A stretch of DNA of 64,000 bases from Carnegiea gigantea (GCA_029747015.1 JAKOGI010002418.1:46001-110000), one strand, 5' to 3'; positions 20,787 through 31,903 are shown, counted from the first letter of the stretch. The notes: a model not told the origin generated them from the letters alone. A program made the numbers and translations.

Positions 20787-21936
20787 TGATGAATGGGTGA
20801 CTTTCTTTGGCTAAGTAAATATTTAAGAATGAAGAAGAAAGCCTAAGAGCTTGAAGAATATCACTCAATTCCTAACAAACTCTCAAAACAACAATGATCA
20901 TCCAATAAGATCACAACCTCAAGCCAAGATCAACCATCAAGTAAGAGAGATTTTTTTGTGGATTTTGAGAAAGCTAGTAACAAAAATAACCAAAAGGATA
21001 TATCTAGGTTAAAGGTTAAACCACCACCTATATTAAATCAACCCACCATCTAACTATCTAAAGCCTTATTACTAAGGATTAGAATAAAAAGATGAACTCA
21101 AATTAGCATTGTCCTTAGAGAGATAAAGAATTTGAGATTTAGAGGAAAAAAATCACCAAGCTTCTACCTCTCATATCATTCAATAAGTCTGAGTTTCCAT
21201 GAAGGTAATTGCGTTTACAAATCCCAATTAGAAGGAGGAATTAGTTGTTACATTAGTGGGGCAAGTGGACTAATTTGGAGCTTACAAAATATCGTAGAAA
21301 AATAAACCAAGATGCTAAGGTAATTACAATCAAAATAAGCTATATTTTTCAAGATCTATCCCTCATTTTCTAGAGAGTTTTGAGAAGGATTTACTTTACT
21401 AATGGAGATACCATCACTTAGAGTGTCTAGTGAGTGTAGAATAAACCCACGCTAACTAATCTCCAAGTTCACAGCTTAATCTCCTCAATTAAGGCCAAAT
21501 TCCAGATTGCTCCAAAACTGAATTGTTCTGCATTTCAAATTTGAATCTAATGCCAAATTTTAGCACAACTCACTAAAATAGACATCTTAGGGAACCATTA
21601 AAGCTTCGGTTGCATCAATTGGATTTTGTTAGGTGCAATCCAAACTTAACCCAAATTCAGCAAGTTTATCGGGTAAAAGCCAGTACTGCAGTAATGGAGC
21701 TTTCACCACTTTAGGAAATTCAAACGTAAGCATCTACTAAAAATATTTACATATCTCAATAGTAGACGCATTTACCTTTCCAAAGTTATAAATCTTTAAT
21801 TTTTGAGCCCATCTGCTTGGAGTAACACCATCAAAAAGTGGGCTTATAGGCTGAAATTGGGTGATAAGTGACTCTTGCGATAGATGTGACCATTTTCATG
21901 CCCCAGTGCAAGGTCATGCGGAATCGATATGTATCA
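20787..21936 (-). repeat. 3' LTR of the gag-protease gypsy element
   Basis: 1,150 bp, from TGATGAATGGGTGACTTTC to GATATGTATCA on the plus strand. It is homologous along its length to 24,448-25,608, with many substitutions. A purine-rich tract (on the minus strand AAGTGGGCAAGG) adjoins it at 21,937-21,955. Confidence 0.88.
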
Positions 21937-22053
21937 AACCTTGCCCACTTGAGAAGGAATTGACCTCAAACCCTTGGGGTTAAAATCCATTAATGTTAAC
22001 TTTGCATGCGTTTTGCTACCTTTGGGTTTGAAATTGCCTAAGGTACTATGGAC

Positions 22054-22935
22054 TTATCTCTTCTTGAATATATAGGAGTTGTTGACGATCTTTAGGAGAA
22101 CATCAAAAAAAAAAAAAAGAAGAGCTCTCTTAGGCCTTATGAGCTCATTGAAGATCTTAACATATTCATCACAAGATAACTCAAACTCATCATACTCAAG
22201 AAAAGTTTCACTTGTGGCATGGTCACACTCATAAGGGCTTTCTTCTAACACCAATTTGATAGGCAATGGGACCTTAGGGATGGGTTCCATTGAGATTTCA
22301 TCCTTAAGCACTTGGCTAGTTATAAGGGGTAAAGATTCCACTCCCTCACTTGTGTTTGGCCTCACTATTAGTAAGGTTTTGAGACTTGCTTTTACTAGTG
22401 GCACACTCTTCCCGTGTTTCACTTTTGTGAGGGCTTTTCTTACTTCACTTCCCCGATTTAGCATTATGATGTTTCGGTGCAAGGGAGCCAATGTAAGGCT
22501 TTTGCCATTGTGCTTGAGTGAATAAGTATTAGTGTATCCATCATAAATCACATGATTATCATATGACCAAGGCCTACCAAGTAACAAGTGACATGCATCC
22601 ATAAAAAAGACATCACATGACACTTCACCATAATAAGGACCAATTGAGAATAAAACAAAAGCTTGTCTCAAAACGGTTACCTCATTATTCCATCCTAACC
22701 ATTGAAAAGAGTATGGAGTAGGATGCTCCTTAGTGGGGATTTGGAGCTTGTCGATACGTGTCCTAGAGGCTAGATTGTTACTACTACCATCGTCTATAAT
22801 TAAGCCACAAACCTTTCCTTTAATGGTGCACCTTAGGTTAAAGATTTGTTCCCTTTGATTATTGTCCCAAAGAACCTTTGTGGCATGTAAGGACCTCTTG
22901 ATCAATAACAATTGTCCAACATCGGGGGTCACCAA
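22054..22935 (-). pseudogene. Gypsy protease fragment, 293-codon open frame
   Basis: This is the longest open frame in the window. The minus frame starts MVTPDVGQLLLIKRSLHAT and contains CGLIIDDGSSNNLAS, where D-D-G-S replaces the usual D-x-G-S/A active site. It also has PYSFQWLGWNNEVTV, SCDVFFMDACHLLLGRPWSY and NTYSLKHNGKSLTL, all typical of plant Ty3/gypsy protease. The tail ends in FFFFDVLLKIVNNSYIFKKR. The F run comes from a homopolymer, and the final VNNSYIFKKR resembles the end of pol rather than the protease-RT linker. This suggests the deletion that removed RT, RNase H and integrase lies just before it. Confidence 0.8.
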
Positions 22936-22999
22936 GGTAGAACCATAATTCTCATCATCTTCTTCACTTGATTCTTCCTTAATGGCTCAAATCTGTTCC

Positions 23000-23988
23000 A
23001 CCTCTTTGATGGTAAGGCTCTTTCTATTGGGAAAATCGGTTTGAAAATGCCCAAAACTATGACACCTAAAACACTTCTTTCCTCCTAACCTTTTAGGTAG
23101 CTCAGTAGCAATTCCTTTACCCTTGTCAAGAGCCTTGCCTTGTGCGGGTGGGTTTCAATTTCAATATAAGTTATGGGGTTTTTAGTAAAGGAGGTGTGAA
23201 AGGAGTTTCTACCCTTAAGTTGCTTCTTAACTTTAATAGCTAGGTGGCATATATTGTCAAAGGATAAGTAAGGTTGTAAATCTATATTGCCAACAATACT
23301 AGAAGATAACCCCTTAATGAACCTGGCAATCTTGAGTTCGGGTTCTTCATCCAAACTAACTCTCTTTTGGAGTTGTTCAAACTCCCCAATATATTATTCT
23401 ATCATTAGATTCTCTTGGTTAAGAGAGGTAATCTTGAGTTAGAGTTCTTATTTATAAGAACGGGGTTGAAATCTCTTTTCCATATGCTTTTTAAGCTTGG
23501 ACCAAATTGTGATTTTGGACTCGGCTTCTCTAGCCCTACTCTTCTTTAACTTCAAGCACTCATGCCATAGTGAAGCATACTCATTCAATTTAAGAATGGC
23601 CAACTTGAAGGCTTTTTCATCATCATAATCTTTGAGTTCAAAGATCCTTTCAATGACTTGAACCAAATCAAGATAGCTTTTTGGGTTAAATTGTCATCAA
23701 ATTTCAGTGCCTCTACCTTGACATCTCTAAGGTCATCCCTTGGATTTCTTCTTCTTCTAAGATCTCTTTCCTCATCTTCTAGGTATTTATGAGAGGAAGA
23801 GTATGAAATGTCTATGGCATTGACATCATAGCCTCAGTGGTAAGGGTTCGCTTATGCAGATTCTCTTATCCAATCTCTTGAGTGAGTTTCCTCATTTCCT
23901 CGTGAAGATCCACAAGGGCCCGGCCTATGTCATAGGCTTGTTTAGAAGGAATGATCTTGGAATGAGAAGCATCTTCTTCACCAGCCAT
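23000..23988 (-). pseudogene. Gypsy gag pseudogene
   Basis: The capsid and nucleocapsid remains start at an ATG at 23,986-23,988 (MAGEEDASHSKIIPSKQAYD). They continue through frameshifts to the capsid core (23,666-23,448: VIERIFELKDYDDEKAFKLA, WSKLKKHMEKRFQPRSYK) and a second piece (23,354-23,085: ELKIARFIKGLSSSI, LQPYLSFDNICHLAIK). A zinc knuckle near 23,070 reads CFRCHSFGHFQTDF, with the last cysteine changed to F. The protease frame follows. Confidence 0.82.
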
Positions 23989-24433
23989 GGTCGTAGTTGG
24001 TCAGGTAAAAAGAGAAGAAAAGATGAAAGCAGGGGAAGCACCAGCATGCTGGAGGGGCACGGGCAAGAAAACAGTGAAAATGAGGGGGATATGGTCATGT
24101 TCAGGGGCATAGGGGTCATGCCAAATCTCTAAAATAGGAAACAGGAGTGCAGGAAATGGGCACGATCATGCCAGGCAACATGGAGTGGCCGTACCAAATC
24201 TCTGCCCAGGTATTTTTTTACGATCTTTTTTGTGAAGGCTTTTTGTGGAGTTTCAAGGATGTGTTTAGGTTAGGGATGGTGTTTGAGCTATAGTTAGGGT
24301 TCTTTGTGGACTTAAAGAAGAGACTTATAGAGAGAAAAATGAAGGTAAAATAATAATAAAGAAGGATTAAAATCCAAATAAATCAAATACAAGATGGATA
24401 GATTTGATGCTCATCAAGATGAAGGAACTTTTT
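23989..24433 (-). other. Gypsy 5' leader
   Basis: This is about 445 bp between the PBS and the gag ATG on the minus strand. It contains no coding signal beyond short unmatched frames. Confidence 0.55.
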
Positions 24434-24445
24434 GCTCTGATACCA
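24434..24445 (-). other. Primer binding site of the gypsy element (tRNA-Met)
   Basis: The minus strand reads TGGTATCAGAGC two bases after the LTR end, a perfect match to the initiator tRNA-Met type site. It fixes the element orientation and the LTR boundary at 24,448. Confidence 0.92.
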
Positions 24446-24447
24446 AA

Positions 24448-25608
24448 TGACGCATGGGTGACTTCTTTTTGCCAAGCAAATATTTAAGATTGAAGAAGGA
24501 AGCCCAAGAGCCTGAAAATATCATATAATTCCTCACCAAACCCCTAAAACAACAATGATAATCCAACGAGATCACAACCTTATGTTAAGATCAACCATCA
24601 AGAAACATAGATTTTTTTGGTAGATTTTGAGAAAGCTAGTAAAAAAATAATCAAAGGGATATATCTAGGCTAAAGGTTAAACCACCACCTAGATTAAATC
24701 AATCCACCCTCTAACTATCTAACCCTTAGCACCAAGGATTAGATTAAAAAAATGAACTCAAATCACCACCTTCCTTAGAGAGAGAGAAAATTTGAGATTT
24801 AGTGAAAAAAATCACCAAGCTTTAACCTCTTATATCATTCAACAAGTTTAAGTTTTCATAGAGGTAATTGGGTCTACAAATGCCCAATTAGGGGAGGGGA
24901 TTAGTTGTTACATTAGTCAAGCAAGTGGGCCAATATAGGGCTCATAAAATATCCTAGGAAAATAAATCAAGATGCTAAGATAGTTACAATCAAGATGGGC
25001 TGTATTTTCCAGGATTCATGCTCCATCTTTTAGGGAACCTTAACAAGTCTCTACTCAACCAATGGAGCTGTCATCACTTGGAGTGCCTTTCTTGGTGAGT
25101 GTAGAATCACCCTATGCTAATTAATCTTCAAGTTCACAGTGGTAACCTCCTTAATTAAGGCCAAACTTTAGATTGCTTCAAAACTAAAATTTTGGGCACA
25201 CTCAAAATATTGGGGGTCATTTCTCGTAATTTGAAATCCACTGCCAAATTTTAGCACAAGGCACTAAAATAGACATCTTAGGGAACTATTAAAGCTTGGT
25301 CTTGCATCAATTGGTTTTGTTCGTCTAATCTAAACTTAACCCAAATTCAACAAATTGACTGGGTAAAAACCAGCATTCCTGTAACGGATTTAAGAAATCC
25401 AAATGCAAATGTATACTAAAACTACTTACATATCCCAGTAGTAGACTTATTTACCTTTCCAATGAGTCATAGATCATTAATATTTGAGCCCATTTAAGAC
25501 CTTGACAAAGTGGAGTTATGGGCTGGAATTGGGTGGTAAGTGACTATTAGGATAGATGGAACCATCTTTATACCCTGGTGCAAGGTCAAGCGAACTCAAT
25601 ATGTATTA
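24448..25608 (-). repeat. 5' LTR of the gag-protease gypsy element
   Basis: 1,161 bp, plus-strand start TGACGCATGGGTGACTTC and end ATATGTATTA, where the left LTR has TATCA. It pairs with 20,787-21,936. Confidence 0.87.
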
Positions 25609-25960
25609 GGCATAATGCATTCGATTCCTCCTATTTCTATGGAAAATCCTGGCATGGCTTCATTGTGGCTCGTTATATTATTATCAACTATCCTTACTTG
25701 TAAAGGATTCTTAGCTGCTTTCCACATAAATTTTGGATTTAAAAATCTTTTTCAAAAACAGATAGAACAACCACTATAGGTTTCACAATTCATATTTATT
25801 ATATCCCTCTAAACATAAATTTATTGGGATATAGGCACTATTAGGATTTGTATTGGCGACTTCGTAGTATATCTCTGTAGTCATACTTTTGACTAATTTA
25901 TCTTCGTCGATTGGCTCACTAGCAATTCTTGTTTTCATACTTCCGTGATTGGCTTTTCTA
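25609..25960 (-). pseudogene. Pararetroviral protease, first part
   Basis: The minus strand encodes, across a frameshift, a segment with SAYIPINLCLEGYNKYE, then YSGCSICF where the catalytic D-T-G-A/S block is expected, then LQVRIVDNNITSHNEAM. The catalytic aspartate is not visible. The domain continues beyond the gypsy insertion at 20,786 with IIGNNFHRLYSPCT. The gypsy insertion alone would abolish function. Confidence 0.7.
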
Positions 25961-25961
25961 T

Positions 25962-26300
25962 CTAGTCTCGTACTTCGGTTTTCACTGTGTCTTTGGGGTT
26001 CAAACTCATTCTACTCATTTTACTGGTCATACTAATTGTATTATCTTCTTTAAGCTGTTCTTTAGCTGATGAAGGGCTTTGTCCCCATTCTGATCTTACA
26101 CTCTTACTTCTTACTAAGTTAGGTTTAATAGTAATTTTATCATTCTCATCAATTTTTATTACATTTTTCTTATTGATTTTTGTGGGATTGGCAAAGCTAG
26201 ATATCCAAGATCTATCAATTTTTATATCCAGCAAATTAGATTTTATCCTTTGAATTTTTTGCATTAGAGTAGGACTTTTAAATTTTTCTACCTCTATCAT
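25962..26300 (-). pseudogene. Pararetroviral linker frame between MP and protease
   Basis: A 112-codon minus frame starts MIEVEKFKSPTLMQKIQRIK and is rich in K, S and N. Its first residues resemble the end of the movement protein. The rest (about RSWISSFANPTKIN onward) looks like a disordered linker. It has no catalytic motif. Confidence 0.5.
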
Positions 26301-26791
26301 TGTTATCTTTGCCTTTAGATCTATATTATCTAATTTATAAATTATTTTTCAAAATATCCTTGGTGTGTATCATCCTCTTTTCATGTCCATTCCAATAGTT
26401 TTTATCTTAAGGAATATGAAGTTTTTGGAAAATTCATCTTTTAAGCTTACATAATATCAAGGTTGGTAATTGAATTCTACTGATCCATTACATAAATTGG
26501 TCTTAATCTCTGTGATAATTTGATTATTAAATTTGGTATGCCCGATATCACAGAGTAAAGTACAAAGATTAATATCTTTGCCATTACATTGTGTTGGAGT
26601 AATTTGCACTTGGACATTTTCAACATGGAGATATCTATACTTTCTTTGTTATACTTAAGGACATTCTTCCCAATTGATGAGATTAACTTCTCCTGCATCA
26701 TACTTATAATTTTTTTTATTTCTAGATCTCCTATCATCATTTCACATATGTACTTACTCTTTAATTGAAATATGAATTCTTTATAGATCAC
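26250..26791 (-). pseudogene. Probable pararetroviral movement protein pseudogene
   Basis: The minus frame 26,791-26,477 begins MIYKEFIFQLKSKYICEMMI and includes SSIGKNVLKYNKESIDISML and CKLLQHNVMAKILIF. Further pieces (VEFNYQP-like, then KLDNIDLKAKIT) lie below it in other frames. Position between the coat protein and protease fits the CP-MP order known for cavemo- and solendoviruses. The movement protein would enlarge plasmodesmata in a live virus. The call rests on position and general resemblance; a profile search is needed to confirm it. Confidence 0.5.
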
Positions 26792-26797
26792 GCCTTC

Positions 26798-27088
26798 CTA
26801 AATTATAGAAAGAACCCAATCTCCTTTGACTTCTTCGTTGTCATTGTCTAAAAGAAATTCTTCTCCTTGAAGACCACCAAGACTAATTGAACTGCTTTCC
26901 ATCATACAACAGGTTTCTTCATAGTCATTCTCTTCATAGTCATCCTTTAGTACAATCTCAATAATTCCCTTTTTGTTTTTCAAGCCTAGATCTAGTGCTT
27001 CTTCTTTGCTAAGTTCAAAATAAGCTACACTACCTAAAATTTAATAAGCTTTTTATTCTTCCTATTTTTCCGTTTATTAACATAATGC
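26798..27088 (-). pseudogene. Pararetroviral coat protein, C-terminal part
   Basis: Right after the Athila boundary the minus strand encodes HYVNKRKNRKNKK, which continues the zinc-knuckle region found at 57,788. An acidic stretch follows (26,983-26,798: LKDDYEENDYEETCCM, LLDNDNEEVKGDW). Caulimovirid coat proteins have an acidic end after the knuckle, which fits. Stops at about 27,035 break the frame. Confidence 0.6.
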
Positions 27089-27313
27089 CGATAATTCATA
27101 TTTTATATGTAATTTTCTCCTTTATTTTACTTACTTTTAAGTCTTTGAAATATATTTTTATGAATAAATAATGCATATTTTATATGATTTTCAGGTGGAA
27201 TTAAAATAAACAAATTCGTTTATGAAGGTGATCAAGTGGATTTGGTTTTGTCTAATCTCCCAATGCTCAAAAGCCCAACCCAGCAACTCTTCCTACTCTC
27301 ACTCCTTCACAAC
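27089..27313 (+). repeat. Athila C 5' LTR, first segment
   Basis: The first 225 bp of the LTR start with CGATAATTCATATTTTATAT, in which the opening TG has become CG. It breaks at CTTCACAAC, where the TRIM begins, and resumes at 38,638. Confidence 0.88.
27309..27313 (+). repeat. Target duplication ACAAC, left copy
   Basis: ACAAC stands directly left of the TRIM and again at 38,638-38,642 directly right of the LARD. The uninterrupted LTRs at about 8,174 and 47,510 have it once (TTCACAACTCTGCTGG). Confidence 0.85.
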
Positions 27314-27513
27314 TGTAACAGCCCATGACCACCCGTCATCGAGGTATTGTCTGCTTTGGGGCTATACAGCTCACACTAGGGCATGCTCACCCTGAGTCCA
27401 GTGCACCCCTCACGGTTTTGTCCTCAAAAGGCGCCTCGATGGGTTGAGGTTTCCCCATACTTATAAGGCGTGGTTCATTCTCCTCAACTCCCGATGTGGG
27501 ATACCTTCATCCA
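27314..27513 (-). repeat. TRIM 3' LTR
   Basis: 200 bp, nearly identical to 27,579-27,778. Small differences are visible (for example CCCATGACC versus CCTACGACC). Confidence 0.9.
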
Positions 27514-27560
27514 CCCCCCTCTCAGGGGCCCAGAGTCCTCGCTGGCGCACCGGGTCGGGT

Positions 27561-27577
27561 CCATGGCTCTGATACCA
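27561..27577 (-). other. TRIM primer binding site (tRNA-Met)
   Basis: The minus strand reads TGGTATCAGAGCCATGG one base after the 5' LTR. It fixes the element on the minus strand. Confidence 0.9.
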
Positions 27578-27578
27578 C

Positions 27579-27778
27579 TGTAACAGCCTACGACCACCCG
27601 CCATCGAGGTATTGTCCATTTTGGGGCTACACAGCTCACACCAGGGCATGCTCACCCTGAGTCCAGTGCACCCCTCACGGTTTTGTCCTCAAAAGGCGCC
27701 TCGATGGGTTGAGGTTTCCCCACGCTTATAAGGCGTGGTTCGTTCTCCTCAACTCCTGATGTGGGATACCTTCATCCA
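27579..27778 (-). repeat. TRIM 5' LTR
   Basis: 200 bp; see the whole element. Only CCAA (27,779-27,782) separates it from the first base of the LARD LTR. Confidence 0.9.
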
Positions 27779-29078
27779 CCAATGTAAGACCTGCATTCTT
27801 TGTTTTCCATTAAGCTAACTGTATTACCTTTTTACGATATAAATTCGTATTTTTAGCAATAATATGAGTTAAATTATTATCGATGTGCTTTTGGGAGCTA
27901 TAATTTCATTAAAAAAAATATTATTATTGCTATTATTGATTTCAAAGTCAATTCGTGCCATTTGTGCCTTTAAATTGTATCGATAGTTTAATTTAGTCAT
28001 TATTCGATTTAATTAGTTGCTTCCCAAATGCGATTAGGTTTTCAACCTTAGAATTAGTTTGTGCTTTATTGAATCGAACTTAGACGTATTTGAGATCGAA
28101 TAATCGACGAAGGGTTGTATTATCAATTCGGGATAGGTTGTGCGGTACGAGATTAGAAATTAGACAGGCGATTTTAGTTGATTGGGCAAGCGACCAAGAA
28201 ACAATACAATAAAAAAAAGAAAAGGAAATCAAAAAGGGGCTAAGCCCCCTTTCTTGCACGGCCGAGAAACCCGATCAGGGGGCTTCTCTGCCCCAGCCCC
28301 GGCGACCACCAACGCAAGAGAGAGAGAGAGGGAGAGAGAAAGGGGAGGAGGAGACGGCGGGCTGGTGGTCGGCCACCGTCACGCCTGGTGCGACCTTGGC
28401 GCTGCCCGCGACACCACGACGAGAGAGAGAGAGAGTGAGACTGAGCGAGATTGAGAGAGGATGTCAGTGACGGTGGAGGTCGAAGGTGAGGGTCGACGGT
28501 GGGCGTCACTCCAGCGACTAGCATGGCAGGCTGAAACCACCACAAACAGCAGCAGAACCGGGTAAGGCATGCTGAATTTGGTCTGTGTCGGGCTAGGGTT
28601 TCAATCGCATCATTGGGCGTGCATTTGGGACTAATTAGATCGAGGATTGAGGTTTTCTGACCCTCAAAGTCGAACCAAAGCCCTCAGAACGGGTCTTCTA
28701 GCATGGAATCGAGGTGGGTGTTTCTCGCCTCCTAAGCTATTACTATTTTCGGAAACGTTTTTCAGCAGATTGATGTTGCATGTCATGTTAGAATTCGCTA
28801 AATTCATTAGAAATGTCAAGAAATGAGATATACAAGTTTAGGTTCGATTCATTGGTTAAATTATGCCTGAGATTTGTAATTCGAAGTGAATTATATATGC
28901 TTAGCTTCGATTCGAATCAGTATAGTTAATTCATGCCTAAGTTCTTAATTCAAAGCGAATTATATACGTTTAGCTTCGAATCGAATCAATTTAGTTAAAT
29001 CAAGCTGGAAGTTTTGATTCGAAGTAAAGTATGTACGTTTAGCTTTGATTCGAATATATACAATTAATTCATGCCTGA

Positions 29079-29291
29079 GTATGAACTTCGAAGTGTATCG
29101 TACGTCTTTAAAACCAACGTTTATAAATGTTTGGTCGTTCCATGATCGTGTATGAACTTCGAAGTGCATCGTACGTCTTTAAAACCAACGTTTATGAATG
29201 TTTGGTCATTCTATGATCGTGTATGAACTTCGAAATGCATCGTACGTGTTTAAAATTAATGTATATAACTGTTTAGTCAATCTATGATCGT
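29079..29291 (+). repeat. 71-bp tandem repeats in LARD 5' LTR
   Basis: Three units begin GTATGAACTTCGAA at 29,079, 29,150 and 29,221. The third is more diverged at its end. The 3' LTR has the same three units. Confidence 0.88.
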
Positions 29292-30150
29292 CTATATGCT
29301 TAACTATCCCATAATGACTTGCTGACTCTGAAGTAAATTATAAATGCTTAGAGCCTTATCATGTTTGAACTGCTAGGTAAAGTTCTATAATTTTATATGT
29401 GGATGTAATGGTATGTATGCGTATGTATGCTTGCTGTAACGCACCGCCGAGTAGTGCTGCTTGCCCAGGTAAGTACCTAGACCTTACCTTTTCATAAATT
29501 AGTATGATAATATGTTATGATTAATAAATTGTAAACCGAGATAGTAGTTGGATGGTTTGAGGAAGAACTATGAGTGGTTCGAGGTTCTTGTGGTACGGTG
29601 CTAGTGAGGAGGGAGCTGGGGTTGTGAATTAACAGTAATCGTGTGGATTGCTTGGCCATGTGTGGCTCATTGTGCTGAATTGATTACGAAGTGCTTGAAT
29701 GTGATACATGTGAACCCCCATTTTTCTCTCAATGTGCTACATGCCATTAAGTGAATAGTTTTCAAAATTCTAACATGTTTAAGAAGGATTGCTAAATGTA
29801 TGTTTTTATGATTTCGAAAGCTTTTAAGTTAAAAATGAAGTCGTTTTACGAATCAGTAGACGTATTACGTTTATAAGAAGCTTTTAAAGTTAAAAGTAAA
29901 GTTGTTTTACAAGTTAGTACGTTTATAAGAAGTTTTTAAATTAAAAACGAAGTGACCTACAAGCATTTAGAAAGATTATGGTCGTTTTGTTTAAAAAGCG
30001 AGTTTTCAACAAGTAAGCATTTGAAACAGAGAAATGGAATATGTCCTTAAAGACTAAAACTGTGCTGAGAAGTGGGCCAGAGGGCGGAAACTGGATGTAA
30101 AAAGGGTGTGAGCTGTTTCTCCCTGAGATAAGTAAGTTAGGAACTGGATT

Positions 30151-30407
30151 CAAGATACGAGGTATCTTGGTGTGAGCCATTCCTAGGAACTGGACGCAAG
30201 ATATGAATTATCTTGGTGTGCGCTGTTTCTCCCTAAAGACAAGTTAGGAACTGGACTCAAGATACGAGGTATCTTGGTGTGAGATGTTCCTGGGAATTGG
30301 ACTCAAGATATGAATTATCTTGGTGTGAGCTGTTCCCCAGATAAGTTATGATGTGTGACGCGTAAGAAAGCCTTGTGGGGAACTGAACTCAGGATATGAT
30401 TATCCTG
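30151..30407 (+). repeat. Array of five short hairpins in LARD 5' LTR
   Basis: CAAGATAC-GAG-GTATCTTG (30,151-30,169; 30,258-30,276) and CAAGATA-TGAAT-TATCTTG (30,197-30,215; 30,304-30,322) alternate, followed by CAGGATA-TGAT-TATCCTG (30,390-30,407). The last keeps pairing by a matched change on both arms. Most are followed by GGTGTGAGCTGTT or a variant, and AGGAAC...GTTCCT can form an outer stem in several. Confidence 0.75.
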
Positions 30408-31903
30408 GTATGAGCTGTTGTCCCGCAGAGGACAGTATCGAGGTTAGAGTTGCTCTACTAAGATGCATTTTGGCCAAAAGTTAAGTACGTATACCCTGGG
30501 GATAACGTAAGTTGTGAGTTATAATCTCACTTAGCCAGCACAATAAGATGTTTATATGCTATAAGTAAGTTTCTAATAAGTAAGAAAAGCAATTGGCGTT
30601 TCGCCTTTTTAAGTATTTCAGAAAGAAGGTTTTCAGGGTCATTAAGAGACCAAGATGAAAGAGATTCTTCAAAAGAATATGAGCCTCAAAAAGCTAAGAG
30701 AAGAGTTTTTATGAGCCTCAAGAGGCTAAATGAAGTGTTTTCAGTAAAAGAAAGAAAGCTTCCTGTTTATGACATGTGCATGTTCTAAGTTTAACTTTTG
30801 AATGAGATGCTAAGTAAGACACGAACATGAGAAGTAAGTCTTATGAGCACATTTCATGCATATCCTATGAATGAGAATTGATTGAGACTTGAAATATGTG
30901 TATCTTATGCATACCATACGAATGAAATGCCAAGAAGAGTAGGATTCTAAAAAGAAATAACCTTATGTGCACATCATATGAATAGGGTTTCATGCATAGT
31001 TGGAATAGAATGTCAAGGAGTTATGTTTATGAAAAAGAAAGTTTCTGTACTTAGCCTCGTCCCTTGTTTAAGTGTTTGACTGCCTCGTAGTAAAGAAGTT
31101 TGGTCATTTAGAGACCTAAAAATGAGTTTGAGTGCCTAAAGTGAAGTTTTATGGCTAGTGATGTTTCCATAAGAAATTTTATGAATGTCTAATATGATAG
31201 TAAAGTATGGATATGCGCTATGTGACTAGTAAAGATATTACTGCCTGCAACGGTTTTGGTTTTAAGGGGGTCGGGGGATACTCACTGAGCGTGTGGTTGC
31301 TCATCCCACTACTCTTTCCCTCTTTTCCCCAGGTATTCTTTATAATAGGAAAAAGATTGAATCAGCTATGACAAGATGGAATCCGTTCATGCTTGCAAGG
31401 TGTCGTTTGTGCCCGTCGAAGGGATCTTACGTGTTTAATGAAGTCACGTTATGTATTCTTAGTTTGAAATGTTTGTAAACAGGTATTCTAAGTTCATGTA
31501 ATATATACTGTTTATGAGTCGCTCTGAATGGCCTTATGAGCCACCCATCTAGTCAGTTAGATGTCTTTTGGCTAAAGTTAGTTATGTTTTGGGATGTAAA
31601 TCTCAATACTCCGGTTGTGTGAACCGTTGAGTTGTATCTTCCCTTTTTTCTTTATTCTTGAATTAATCTGGTTGATGTACTCCGAGCGAGTGGCTCGTTG
31701 AGTTGTGAACTCCGGCGTGTGGCCGTTGAGCTGCTTTTAAATGTTTTACACTTCCGTGTAATTGCAGGGATTTGTTGTAAGGCTTATAGCCTGGAAACGG
31801 CCAGTTTTTAGGGGAAACTCTGCCCGTTTAGTCCCAGAATTTAGGTATAAAGTTAAGAAAACGTAACGCTTTCGGCCCTAAGGGCTGGGGGTGTTACAAT
31901 TGA

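Larger units (their letters stand above)
20787..25608 (-). mobile_element. Ty3/gypsy element with gag and protease only
   Basis: This 4.8-kb LTR retrotransposon lies on the minus strand, with two LTRs of about 1.15 kb, a tRNA-Met PBS, gag and protease. RT, RNase H and integrase are missing between the protease and the 3' LTR, so it is a non-autonomous internal-deletion derivative. It sits inside the pararetroviral protease region. The flanks GATAT (20,782-20,786) and GGCAT (25,609-25,613) agree at three of five positions and differ by two transitions, compatible with a decayed 5-bp target duplication. Confidence 0.85.
25609..27088 (-). mobile_element. Endogenous pararetrovirus, piece 2 (CP end, probable MP, protease start)
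   Basis: This is the middle third of the caulimovirid insertion. From 27,088 downward it holds the last part of the coat protein after the zinc knuckle, an acidic segment (26,983-26,798), a probable movement protein (26,791 to about 26,250), a linker (to 25,962) and the start of the protease (to 25,609). It is bounded by the Athila LTR on the right and the gypsy LTR on the left. Confidence 0.78.
27314..27778 (-). mobile_element. TRIM (miniature LTR retrotransposon), complete
   Basis: This 465-bp element has two LTRs of 200 bp (27,314-27,513 and 27,579-27,778) around only 65 bp. On the minus strand the LTR runs TGGATGAAGG...GGCTGTTACA. The interior has a tRNA-Met PBS at its start and a CCCCTGAGAGGGGG purine tract at its end. 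It has no coding capacity, so mobility would depend on an autonomous partner. It resembles the widespread dicot TRIMs whose LTR carries a TATAAGG-containing promoter. The LTRs lack 5S rRNA boxes, so it is not Cassandra. Confidence 0.9.
27783..31898 (+). repeat. LARD 5' LTR
   Basis: 4,116 bp. It contains, in order, GA-rich tracts (about 28,317-28,456), degenerate repeats of about 75 bp based on TTCGATTCGAATC (about 28,850-29,078), three 71-bp tandem repeats, an array of five small hairpins, and an end with CTGGGGGTGTTACA. Open frames at 28,182-28,570 are compositional (RERERE, SLSLSL) and are not genes. Confidence 0.92.

Noticed and set aside
22256..22525. Plus-strand 89-codon open frame
   Set aside because: It is the antisense shadow of the gypsy protease frame at 22,054-22,935.
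27314..27778. Cassandra TRIM carrying 5S rRNA
   Set aside because: No 5S internal control region (A box, intermediate element, C box) is present in the 200-bp LTRs.
28182..28570. Arginine/glutamate- or serine/leucine-rich proteins in the LARD LTRs (also 35,018-35,533)
   Set aside because: They are translations of GA-rich tracts on opposite strands and are not maintained between the two LTRs.
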